Source: Serripes groenlandicus (taxonomy: Eukaryota > Mollusca > Bivalvia > Cardiida > Cardiidae). Taken from it: a stretch of DNA of 64,000 nucleotides. The notes under the pieces were generated by a model. The model was not told the origin of the DNA. It searched no databases and worked only from the letters and a program-made list of their open reading frames with translations. Numbering within the stretch: the first letter of the stretch is position 1; each line of letters begins with the position of its first letter. The translations under genes and the position numbers were made by a program. This document shows, piece after piece, positions 10,589 through 19,094 of the stretch. The stretch spans positions 30,677,127 to 30,741,126 of the forward strand of contig JASEVX010000005.1 of NCBI GenBank assembly GCA_031761405.1, in the 5' to 3' direction.

Positions 10589-10911
10589 ATTTCTGTTTGC
10601 TTCAAACGACTTCTCCTCCCTAACCCCTTAGCCATTTGGGATGAAACTTCATAGGAAGCATCCTCTCAATGTCCTCTCCTAAATTACTATTTTTTTTTGG
10701 ATCCATACAAAATTCTGGTTTCCATGGCAACCGAAAGAAAAACATAGTGAAAACTTAAAAAATCTTTTCCTCAGCTGTCAGGCTGATTTTCAAATAATTT
10801 TGTAGAAATGTTCCTTGGGTGACCCTCTATCAGATTCCTTCAAGCCAAGTTGATTGGTAAAAAAACATGGCCGCCAGGGGGCGGGGCTATTTTACTTTCC
10901 TTTAAAGATTT
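10589..10911 (+). repeat. Tandem-core repeat fragment (family H3)
   Basis: It contains 'cttcataggaagcatcctct', 'caaataattttgtagaaatg' and gggggcggggctatttt. It matches the better-preserved array at 60054-60988. Confidence 0.7.
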
Positions 10912-11090
10912 TAAGCCCATTGGTGGAAGAGAAATGACGCTTAGCCACAAAAAATGTGTCAATCATTTGAAAGGATGAATGACCAAGCAGGGATTTAAAC
11001 TCACAACCACTTGATCAATAGCCATTGTTGTTACCAAGAATGGCGTTTTAATGTAGTGGCGACCTTTTGTCATGAAACAGTGAGAAGATG
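10912..11090 (-). repeat. SINE fragment, inverted
   Basis: It has the SINE body 'agcccattggtggaagagaa' and a decayed B box (complement of ggatttaaactcacaac). Confidence 0.5.
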
Positions 11091-11189
11091 ATCCAACAAA
11101 CCTCGGGATCATTTCTGACTATTATCAACCCTCACATTAAACAAATCTGAATCAGACGACGTGGTAAAAAATATTGAAAACCTCTAAAA

Positions 11190-11652
11190 ATGAAAGTGCG
11201 TAATTACTGACACAAATGCTCCTTGGTAGACCCTCTTTCAAGAGCATTCAAATTGATCTGATCTGTTGAAAAACATGGCCACCAGGGGGGCGAGCTTGTT
11301 TTCCTTATAGGTAAAAAATCTCCAAAAGTATTGGTTTTGTTTAAAAAAAGAAAATCGCCATAAATGTTTCCTTGGCATTGTTTGTATGTATATATAGTGA
11401 AACATTAAAAACAAATATACCGGTAGGCCTGATTTTAAAATAATTTGGCACAGATTTTCCTTGGATGACCTCATGATTTGTTTTCCTTATATGTATATTT
11501 GGTGAAAGTAAAAGAATCAATCTACTTGTCAAAAAGTACTGGCATGATTTGAATATAGATTGGCACAGATGTTCCTTGGGTGACCCTCTTTCAGGATTGC
11601 TCAAATTGTTCTGATCCGTTTAAAAACATGGCCTCTAAGGGGCGGCGCTTTT
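11190..11652 (+). repeat. Tandem-core repeat units (family H3)
   Basis: Diverged units marked by ttccttgg(a/g)tgacc and aaaacatggcc(a/t)c. The family resumes at 12794 after an inserted H1/H-type array, showing nesting. Confidence 0.65.
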
Positions 11653-12793
11653 TAGCTCATCAGAGCACGAAGTGCTCAAGGTGAGTTTTTGTGATCGCCT
11701 TTTGTCCGTCGTTTGTCGTCAACATTTGCTTGTTAACGCTCTAGAGACAACATTTTGCATCCAATTTTCATGAAAGTTTATCAGAACATAGATCTCCATC
11801 AAATTTAGGCCAAGTTTGAATATATGTCATGTCAGGTCAAAAACTAAGTCACTAGGCCAAATTGAAGGAAAATCTTGTTAACACTCTGGAAGCCGCATTT
11901 TAAACCTGAGCATGTTGAAACTTTGTCAGAAAGTTTGTCTAAGTGAAATCTAGGCCAAGTTTGAATATAGGTCATGTCAGGTTAAAAACTAGGTCACAAG
12001 GCCAAATTGAAGGAAAATCGTGTTAACACTCTGGAAGCCACATTTTTGGCTTGAGCATGTTGAACATATGTCAGAATGTTTGTCTTAGTGATATCTAGGC
12101 CAAGTTCGAATATAGGTCATGTCTGGTCAAAGACTAGGTCACTAGGCCAAATTTAAGGAAAATCTTGTTAACTCTCTGGAAGTCATGTCAGGACAAAATC
12201 TTGTTAACACTCTGGAAGCCACATTTTTGGCTTGAGCATGTTGAACCTATGTCAGAATGTTTGTCTTAATGAAATCTAGGCCAAGTTCGAATATAGGTCA
12301 TGTCTGGTCAAAAACTAGATCACTGGACCTAATTTAAGGAAAATCTTGTTAACACTCTTGAAGTCGCATTTTTGGCTTGAGCATGTTGAAACTTTGTCAG
12401 AAAGTTTGTCCTGATGATATCTAGACCAAGTTCGAACATGCGTCATGTCGGATCAAAAAGTAGGTCACTAGGCCAAATTTAAGGAAAATCTTGTTAACAC
12501 TCTGGAAGCCGCATTTTTGGCTTGAGCATGTTGAAACTTTGTCAAAATATTTGTCTCGATGTTGATATCTAGGCTAAGGTCGAATATGGGTCAGATCAGG
12601 TCAAAAACTCGGTCACTAGGTCAAGTTGTAGAATAATCTAGTTAACACAAAAGAGATCGCATTTTTGACTTGAGCAGCTTGAAATTTTGTCAGAAAGTTT
12701 GTCGTGATGATATGGCCATTGGCGCTGAAAGAGTTGAGTCTTAAATAGCCCATTCTCAGGTGAGCGATTCCAGGGCCTCATGGCCCTCTTGTT
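11653..12793 (+). repeat. Tandem-core hairpin repeat, complete (family H2)
   Basis: It starts TTTAGCTCATCAGAGCACG, where gagcac...gtgctc forms a hairpin, followed by gtccgtcgtttgtcgtcaac. About six units of roughly 150 bp follow, marked by 'ggaaaatcttgttaacactc' and ggtcactaggccaaatt. It closes with ggtgagcgattccagggcct, a cctcatgg turn and ccctcttgtttt. It sits inside H3 sequence. Confidence 0.8.
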
Positions 12794-13128
12794 TTACTTA
12801 TATGTGTGTAGTGAAAAATTAAAAAATCTTCTTTTTCAAAAGTACTGGCCCAATTAGATTTTTTTTTGGCACAGACGTTCCTTGGAAGACACACTACTAA
12901 GATTATTTAAATTATCTTGATCCATTGAAAATCATCGCTGCCAGGGGGTGGGGCTTGTTTTTCTTATCTTCTTGTCAAAAGAATAGGCCTGATTTTGAAA
13001 TAACTTGGCACAAGTGTTCCTTGGGTGACACTTTACCAAGACTTAAATTACATGAGTATGAACATTTAAAACTCTTTAAGTTATAATAAATCAAGCGAGC
13101 AATCAAGGGCCATGATGGTTCTCCTGTT
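12794..13128 (+). repeat. Tandem-core repeat, 3' part (family H3)
   Basis: Two further diverged H3 units (ttccttggaagac, ttccttgggtgac). They end with gcgagcaatcaagggcca and a tgatggttctcctgttttt terminus. Confidence 0.65.
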
Positions 13129-13912
13129 TTTTAGACATTATGAATTTGAAAGCTAAAATTGAAATCTAAACTGCGTATTTCTCGCTTATTATCTCTTTGC
13201 GACAAGGTCCTCAAGGGGCTGTAGGGATTTGCCTGTATGTATGTGTGTGGTCATAGCTCTAGCAACCTCATTTCTTTTTCAATTGTTATGAAACTTTACA
13301 GACATGTTCACAATCATTGCCCCCTGTAAGAGTTTGCATTTCACTGACCTAGTTTAAAGGTCAAGTTCATTATTTATTATTGTTCCAAATACATCATTCC
13401 TCCTAGTGACTTGATCTTTTTATCAGATTGTTTTGAAGCTTAATACATATTTTACAAGCATTGGGTCTTGCATTCCAACAGCTTTGGTCAAAGGTTAAGG
13501 TCACAGTGACAATACAAAATCTCAGACATTATGAATTTGAAAGCTATATAAACTGCATATTTCTTGTTTATTATCTCTTTGTGACAAGGTCCTCGAGGGG
13601 CTTTAGCAATTTGCCTGTATGTATGTGTGCGTCATAGCTCTAGCAACCTCATTTCTTTTTCAGTTGTTATGAAACTTAACAGACATGTTCACAACCATTG
13701 CCTCCTGTAAGAGTTTGCATTTCACTGACCTAGTTTAAAGGTCAAGTTCATTATTTATTATTATTCCAAATACATCATCCCTCCTAGTGGCTTGATCTTT
13801 TATCAGATTGTTTTGAAGCTTAATACTTATGTTTACAAGCATTGCATCTTGCATTCCAACAAAGGTGAAGGTCACAGTGACAATACAAAATCTATACAAA
13901 ACTGCCTAACTT
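13129..13912 (+). repeat. Tandem duplication, about 393-bp period
   Basis: Two long direct copies start 'agacattatgaatttgaaag' at about 13131 and 13524. They share 'gcctgtatgtatgtgtg', 'atagctctagcaacctcatt' and 'caaatacatcatycctccta'. Identity is high, so the duplication looks recent. Confidence 0.85.
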
Positions 13913-14122
13913 GTGTTGTAGTAAAGTGTCTGCCTTTGGTGTGGGAGGTCGCAGGTTTGATCCCTTGGTAGTATTGGCTGCCCTCCTTGGCTCTCAGGGT
14001 TGCAGAGTTAGCATTACGACTGGCTGGCTGGTGTCCAGAGACCAGTAGTACTGGTAACTTACCAAGGAAATGCTGTGATATAACTGAAAATATTTTGAAA
14101 GCGGCAAAAAAGAAAGAAAAAA
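13913..14122 (+). repeat. tRNA-derived SINE
   Basis: The B box lies at gcaggtttgatccc. The body 'ggctgccctccttggctctc' and tail 'gtactggtaacttaccaagg' and gctgtgatataactg follow, with an A-rich 3' end. It serves as an uninterrupted comparison for the SINE at 3020. Confidence 0.75.
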
Positions 14123-14457
14123 AAACTGGTCATCGCTCCAGCACTTAAATTTGTTGATGAAATTCCTTTATACTTCATTCACAGGTTTGATGTCAAATAA
14201 GCTTAGCATGGTTTGCATGTTACTGATCTAGGTTAAAGGTCACAGTGATTATAATAGGTCTATACAAATCAACTACATTGCTCTGGCACTAACATTTGTT
14301 GACAATATTCCTTCATATTTCATACACATGTTAAGTGTCAAGACATTTTTGATGGATTCCTGTTTTACTGATCTAGGTCAAGGTCACAGTGACAATAATA
14401 CATCTATACAAAATGCCACTGCGAGAGGATTTGTATTGTCAACAATGCTCTTGTTTC
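14123..14457 (+). repeat. Tandem-core repeat, 3' part
   Basis: Two units with caaggtcacagtgayaataa and acatttgttgacaatattcc. It closes with gtcaacaatgctcttgtttc, the shared terminus of this repeat class. Confidence 0.6.
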
Positions 14458-14655
14458 GTTAATAGGTATACCAATTTCTAGAACAGCAACATCAGAAAAA
14501 TCAATTACATGAAATCTAATATTTACTCATGAGAGTAGGGGTTATGATGTATTACATGTAATTCATTAAGTAAATTGTAAGGATACTTTACAGTTTCTTG
14601 GTATTACAAGTAGAGATCTGTTTGTACCGAAATTATGAAGTACACCTCAGGAAGA

Positions 14656-14700
14656 TTAACCCTTTCCCTCATATAGACGCTTTCTGATGACTCTGCAGAT
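14656..14700 (+). mobile_element. TTAA MITE, left end only
   Basis: TTAACCCTTTCCC is followed by the A-arm tip, then homology breaks off at ctctgcagata. Confidence 0.75.
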
Positions 14701-14787
14701 ACTATATTTAACAAAGCAGGTCTAGCAAAGAGAATTCCCTTTCTGTTTCCAGGAAACTTCTCTTTTTCTCAGAATTACAACAATGCA

Positions 14788-14920
14788 ATAGAATGCCCTT
14801 GGGCAAGGCATATTTCCTAGCCAAGTACTGGTTTATTTACCCAGGAATCATGAACTGTTGCTTTGATATAACTGAAATAATGTTGAAACCAGCGTCAAAA
14901 ATCAAAAAAAATAAAATTAA
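14788..14920 (+). repeat. SINE fragment
   Basis: It carries 'cttgggcaaggcatatttcc' through gatataactgaaataatgttg, matching bases 70-180 of the window-edge SINE. Confidence 0.65.
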
Positions 14921-15036
14921 ACCAAAATGCTGTCAATGCCTCAGATGTTGTCTCAGCAAAGGACTAACTTGTGTGACAGTATTAATCATTAAACATGAAG
15001 TTTTTCAAGTAAAACATATTTTTATTAGAAAATACT

Positions 15037-15178
15037 TACCAGTCATTTAATACCTGATATATAATCTCTACACCCTTAATTCATCCAGAACTCGCCTTGC
15101 GTATTCCTCACGTATATGTGATATACACGGTTGCCCGTAAGAGCGGGAAAGCACGTGATATCTTGCCACTTTTATTTC
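15037..15178. repeat. DIRS inverted terminal repeat, 3' side
   Basis: It runs from taccagtcatttaatacctg to gccacttttatttc. It is the reverse complement of 21729-21877 apart from a 6-base difference after 'ttcatccaga' and a few substitutions. It contains the small palindrome gcccgtaagagcggg. Confidence 0.93.
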
Positions 15179-15204
15179 AACATTAAGTGTTGGGTGACGA
15201 CGCG

Positions 15205-15232
15205 GGGATGGGAGGCGGGACTCTATAAATGA
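15205..15232 (+). promoter_or_regulatory. Possible GC-box/TATA promoter inside the DIRS end
   Basis: gcggggatgggaggcggg followed by ctctataaatg looks like a GC-rich element plus TATA box. It points along the plus strand, antisense to the element's ORFs. This is motif reading only. Confidence 0.3.
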
Positions 15233-15323
15233 CTGGTAAGTATTTTCTAATAAAAATATGTTTTACTTGAAAAACTTCATTTTTATGTCAAAAATACATT
15301 ACCAGTCATTTAATACCTGATGA
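15226..15323. repeat. DIRS internal complementary region
   Basis: It has two adjacent parts. The first (about 15226-15281) is the reverse complement of the outermost left sequence at 14995-15048. The second (about 15279-15323) is the reverse complement of the outermost right sequence at 21857-21897. They join at 'cttcatttttatg', so the region is a copy of the two element ends placed together. That is what the DIRS model expects of the template for closing the circular DNA. Confidence 0.9.
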
Positions 15324-15503
15324 CTTTGAAGCATCGGACGGGAGGTTCGACCAATACTTACTGTCTTTCCAGGTAGCAGCACCTTGTAGTAGTAGTATTT
15401 TCTAATTTCATTTACAAAGTACTTGAACCCAACAGCGGAAGTAAAAGATTGGATTGATGACGAACAATCAGTGTTTACTTCAAAGTTATGTTGGGTGTAA
15501 TAT

Positions 15504-18389
15504 TTAGCGGACAACTCGCTGAGACGCCACCAAGGGGCCCAGAGAGTACAAGTTTTCTGTCTGACCAGACATGGAACGTAAGTAAAACGAAGAAAAGGTC
15601 GACTGAGTTTTCCAAGTTGCCGCGCGAAGAATCTCTTCAAGGGGAATATTGTTCGAGAAAGCCCAACTAGTGGACAGTGCTCTTACTTCATGCGGCCGAA
15701 TCCGCAGAAATGACAGATCTCGACTCGATAAACCTATGTACGCTAACTTGATCGTATTAGATATCCAGCGAGAAATAGATGCTGCCGATATATCGTTACG
15801 ACCTATGAGAGGGAGAAATAGCCTCTTTCTCCGACCCCTATTCCCCTCAACTCTCTTAAGATAGAACTTAAGAGCTCTGACAGGACAAAGGGATCTGTCG
15901 GTATCCGAAGGCCCACAGCTCGCAGATAGACTAGGAACTGTAATTGGCTCCGGAATTACCGACGGTAATTGATTCCTAGCCAGGAACCCTGGTTGACACA
16001 GTAGAGTAAAAGAGCCATCAGACTCATTGAATCTGATGTGCCCCGTCTCTACAGAAAGAGCATGCAATTCGCTCCTACGGCGAGCTGTAGCGAAAGCTAA
16101 CAGAAAGACGGTTTTATAAGTCAATAACTTCAAAGACGTCGATTCAAGAGGCTCGTAAGGCGCTCTTGTAAGTGACCACAGGACACAAGACAAATCCCAT
16201 TTTGGAGTTAAACTCCTAAAAACGGGTTTCTCTAATTCGAAAGACCGCATAAGTTCAGAGAGAAATGGATTAGAACCAATGCTCTCTCCCCCTTTGAACT
16301 TAAGCGTATTCGATAACATAGATCGGTAACCTTTTACCGTACTAACTGCTAGGTGTTTTTCTTCAAAAAGAAAAAGAAGGAAATCGGCAATTCGAGTTAC
16401 AGAGGGACACTCTGGATTGACCGACCTTGCACCACACCAATCTGAGAAGATTTTCCACTTGGAATCATAGACGATTCTAGTGGATCGTCTTCTCGACTCT
16501 GCGATGCGAGAGGCAACTTTCTGAGAAAAGCTTCTCTCTCGGATAGCACGCTTGATAATGTCCAAGCGTGAAGATGTAGCATTGCCAGGTTGGGATGAAG
16601 ACGCCGACCTGGTTGCTGAAACAGTACGTCTTCTCGAAGCGGAAGACGTATTGGATCTGCCGAGAGGCAGGCCAGGAGGTCGTTGAACCACGACCTCTGG
16701 GGCCAAAACGGTGCTATCAAAAGTATTCTGCACTCCTGACAGCGAAGAACCTTTTGAAGCACGATTGGAACTAGAATGAACGGGGGAAACGCGTACCCGA
16801 ACAGGCGGTTCCAATCGAGGGTCAGTGCGTCCACTGCCCACGCTGCAGGATCGTACATCGGTGACACATAGAGTGGTAGCCGATGATAGACTCTGGTGGC
16901 GAAAAGATCCACCAGGGGTGTCCCGATCCGCATGAATACCGAGTTTACTACACTCTGGTTCAATGTCCACTCCGCCGGAAGAATTTTGTTTTGGCGGGAC
17001 AGACTGTCTGCTAAGACATTCAAACGGCCGGGGACGTGTTTCACTACCAGTACTAGTGACGTCGCCTGGCACCAAAGGAGTAACTTCCAAGTCTCTAGAA
17101 AGAGAAGATGGGAGTGCGTTCCTCCTTGCCTGCGAATGTAGGACACAACAGTAGTATTGTCCGTCGACAATAAAACAGTTCTGTTCGCAACGGAGGCAGA
17201 GAACTGATTGAGGGCTAGCAGGACTGCCTTCAACTCTAAGTTGTTTATGTGCAAACAACGTTCCTCCGCTGTCCACATGCCCTGGGCTGTAAAGCCCTGT
17301 GGCTCTAAATGAGCTCCCCAACCCGCAGCACTGGCATCTGTAAAGAGGTACAGATCCGGAGGTGGTGTGAGCAAGGGCACCCCTTGTGGATAGATTACCG
17401 GATCCAGCCACCACCGAAGGTGTGACTTGAAGAAATCCGTCAGTGCTATCTCCTGTTCCAGTGAGTCCACCGATGGACGCCACCGGGACAGAAAAAGATA
17501 CTGAAGGGGTCGCATGTGAAGCCTGCCTAGACTGACTAGGTCGGCTGCTGCACTCAGGGAACCCAGAAGTGACAGCATGGAGCGGGCTGTTACCGTAGTC
17601 CGCTCCAGTGTGAGCTCGATCTTCCGGATAAGAGAATCGACTCTGTCCGTAGGTACTCGAATTACCGCTAAGTCGGTGAGAAACGTCATACCCACGAACG
17701 TGAACCTCCTTGACGGAACTAATTCCGACTTCTGCGTGTTGGGTATTAGACCCAAACGCAGAATGGTCCGCCAGGCTAGAGACAGATCGTAAATGAGAAG
17801 TCAACGATCTGTTCTGTGGAGTAGCCAATCGTCGAAATACTGAAGAAGCTGGGGTCCTTTCATGCGAAGAAAGGCTCCCACAGCATTGATTATCTTCGTA
17901 AAGACTCGAGAAGCGGACTTGAGGCCGAAGGGAAGTGCCCTGAATTGGTAAACTTCCCCATTTACCACAAAACGAAGGTACTTCCTCGACGAGGAAGCGA
18001 TCGTAATGTGGTAATAGGCGTCTGTGAGGTCCAGCGAGACCGCCCAGTCGCCTTCCCGAATAGCTATTCGGATGGAGCGGGTCGATTCCATTTTGAACTT
18101 CTCGACCGGTATCAATAGATTTAACGCTGACAAATCTATTACCGGCCTCCACCGTCCGTCTTTCTTCGGAACGAGGAAAAGACGGCTGTAGAAACCCCGA
18201 GAATTGGGGTTGAGAACCCTCTCTATGGCGTTCTTTTTCAGAAGTGATGATATCACTTCTGACATGGCCGGATGCCTTTACGACATGTCGATAGGCACGC
18301 TTGTCAGTGGAGGAGGAGAAAGGAAGGGAATTAGATAACCTTCCTGTATCACAGATAAGATCCAACGATCCTCTGTGATACTTTCCCAT
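15504..18389 (-). CDS. Tyrosine recombinase ORF of the DIRS element, 961 codons
   Basis: The recombinase domain occupies about residues 608-961 (16568-15504). Visible catalytic positions are an Arg in the ARRRSEL block (about residue 771), the His and Arg of HEVR (about 900 and 903), a Trp (about 926) and the nucleophile Tyr in SSFYLR (about 936). This is the R...HxxR...W...Y set of the family, with all residues present. The domain is uninterrupted. The preceding 600 residues are open but Ser/Arg-rich. They lie entirely over the reverse transcriptase/RNase H frame in another phase and show no domain I recognise. The true start is therefore uncertain; in DIRS elements the recombinase and RT frames typically overlap like this. 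Predicted role: integration of the circular cDNA in the nucleus. Confidence 0.88.
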   Translation of the reverse strand: MGKYHRGSLDLICDTGRLSNSLPFSSSTDKRAYRHVVKASGHVRSDIITSEKERHREGSQPQFSGFLQPSFPRSEERRTVEAGNRFVSVKSIDTGREVQNGIDPLHPNSYSGRRLGGLAGPHRRLLPHYDRFLVEEVPSFCGKWGSLPIQGTSLRPQVRFSSLYEDNQCCGSLSSHERTPASSVFRRLATPQNRSLTSHLRSVSSLADHSAFGSNTQHAEVGISSVKEVHVRGYDVSHRLSGNSSTYGQSRFSYPEDRAHTGADYGNSPLHAVTSGFPECSSRPSQSRQASHATPSVSFSVPVASIGGLTGTGDSTDGFLQVTPSVVAGSGNLSTRGALAHTTSGSVPLYRCQCCGLGSSFRATGLYSPGHVDSGGTLFAHKQLRVEGSPASPQSVLCLRCEQNCFIVDGQYYCCVLHSQARRNALPSSLSRDLEVTPLVPGDVTSTGSETRPRPFECLSRQSVPPKQNSSGGVDIEPECSKLGIHADRDTPGGSFRHQSLSSATTLCVTDVRSCSVGSGRTDPRLEPPVRVRVSPVHSSSNRASKGSSLSGVQNTFDSTVLAPEVVVQRPPGLPLGRSNTSSASRRRTVSATRSASSSQPGNATSSRLDIIKRAIRERSFSQKVASRIAESRRRSTRIVYDSKWKIFSDWCGARSVNPECPSVTRIADFLLFLFEEKHLAVSTVKGYRSMLSNTLKFKGGESIGSNPFLSELMRSFELEKPVFRSLTPKWDLSCVLWSLTRAPYEPLESTSLKLLTYKTVFLLAFATARRRSELHALSVETGHIRFNESDGSFTLLCQPGFLARNQLPSVIPEPITVPSLSASCGPSDTDRSLCPVRALKFYLKRVEGNRGRRKRLFLPLIGRNDISAASISRWISNTIKLAYIGLSSRDLSFLRIRPHEVRALSTSWAFSNNIPLEEILRAATWKTQSTFSSFYLRSMSGQTENLYSLGPLVASQRVVR
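16397..17800 (-). pseudogene. DIRS pol, RT thumb/RNase H part
   Basis: In the same frame as the RT segment at 17801-18265 and separated from it by one TGA. An open stretch beginning at the Met at 17755 encodes 452 residues. RNase H is clear: FTDASAAGWGAH (Asp at about 140), NNLELKAV (Glu at about 174), STDN (Asp at about 199) and HVPGRLNVLADSLSR (Asp at about 250), so all four acidic residues are kept. Downstream, LVDLFATRVYHRLPLY and APFWPQRSWF match the conserved segment found between RNase H and recombinase in DIRS-type elements. The last part runs over the start of the recombinase domain in another frame. Called a pseudogene because the upstream frame is broken, not because this part is damaged. 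Confidence 0.85.
17801..18265 (-). pseudogene. DIRS pol, reverse transcriptase core
   Basis: 154 codons holding the RT palm: VPKKDGRWRPVIDLS (residues about 32-46), SLDLTDAYYHI (77-87, first catalytic Asp), LPFGLKSASRVF (111-122) and YFDDWLL (143-149, the catalytic Asp pair). The frame is closed upstream by TAA at 18278 and downstream by TGA at 17801, while homology continues in the same frame on both sides. Both are therefore best read as point mutations. It would copy the element RNA into cDNA in an intact relative. Confidence 0.9.
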
Positions 18390-18730
18390 TCCTCTATAAA
18401 CCCTGACAGGCGGCCCCCGACTGCAATCTCCGGCCTTGGGATAACCATAGAGAGGTGCGTATCCCTAGGGCTGCGGCCTAGGGGCTGCGCTGTACTTTGA
18501 AGGCTGCCGATTCTTAGACCCTGTTTTAAAAGGAGCCTTCGGTTTAGCCGACTTAGTACCCGTGGAAGTGGATTGCCTAGGCACAAACGCCTTAGGATCC
18601 CGTTTATGCTTCTTTGCCTGAACAGGCTTCTTAGGCTTGCTCTTAAACGTCGACGTTGCCGAGCGTTTTTGACCTTGAGCAAAAGCACTAACTGCGCTCG
18701 CCGAAAGGCGTCTAGCCTGTTCTGACGCAT
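18278..18730 (-). pseudogene. DIRS pol, region upstream of the RT core
   Basis: Same reading frame as the RT core. Its C-terminal third (VGGRLSGFIEEWESITED, then WILSVIQEGYLIPF and PPPL) is the block that precedes the RT core in DIRS elements. It ends in TAA just before the core resumes. The N-terminal part overlaps the end of the gag frame (18465-18730) in another phase and is very basic, so the functional start may lie inside the overlap. Confidence 0.7.
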
Positions 18731-19094
18731 CAGACACAGTCACCGCAGCTACTCTTCCACCCAGGAGTAATTTGGAGTCCAAGGGCGCGGCTCTCAGGCG
18801 GTCCTTGCTAATTTGTAGCAATGAGGAAGGGGCATGCAAAACTGCATCCCTCCTCGTGGACATTAACTCTGTGGCATTCTGCAACTGCAGAGCCATCAGA
18901 TGCCTGTTGCCCGTATCCAAGGCCTCTAAAATTCTACTAGCGCCTTTGCTAGAGACATTTTCCTCTTTCATTAAGAGGGACAGAGCCACCGCGAAATGGT
19001 CATCGTGAGATGCCACCATTACTCCTAGCCGTGCTCTGGCCTCCCACCTCTCTAATGATTTAGAACTCACTAAAACATGGGCGGGCGTAGCTAG
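18465..19094 (-). pseudogene. DIRS gag-like ORF, C-terminal part
   Basis: It continues the gag frame after the TGA at 19095-19097. An internal Met at 19070 opens 201 codons. Residues about 1-110 are helical-looking (LERWEARARLGV, HFAVALSLLMKEE). The tail is Lys/Ser/Pro-rich, suiting nucleic-acid binding. Because the frame is unchanged, it is either the second half of one gag-like protein split by a nonsense mutation or the product of stop-codon readthrough. Confidence 0.7.

Noticed and set aside
15299..15640. 113-codon minus-strand frame at the end of the DIRS element
   Set aside because: It overlaps the last recombinase codons in another phase and runs through the internal complementary region, so a separate gene is unlikely.
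16896..17154. Plus-strand open frames inside the DIRS element
   Set aside because: They lie opposite RT/RNase H coding sequence and show no domain; they are antisense by-products of its composition.
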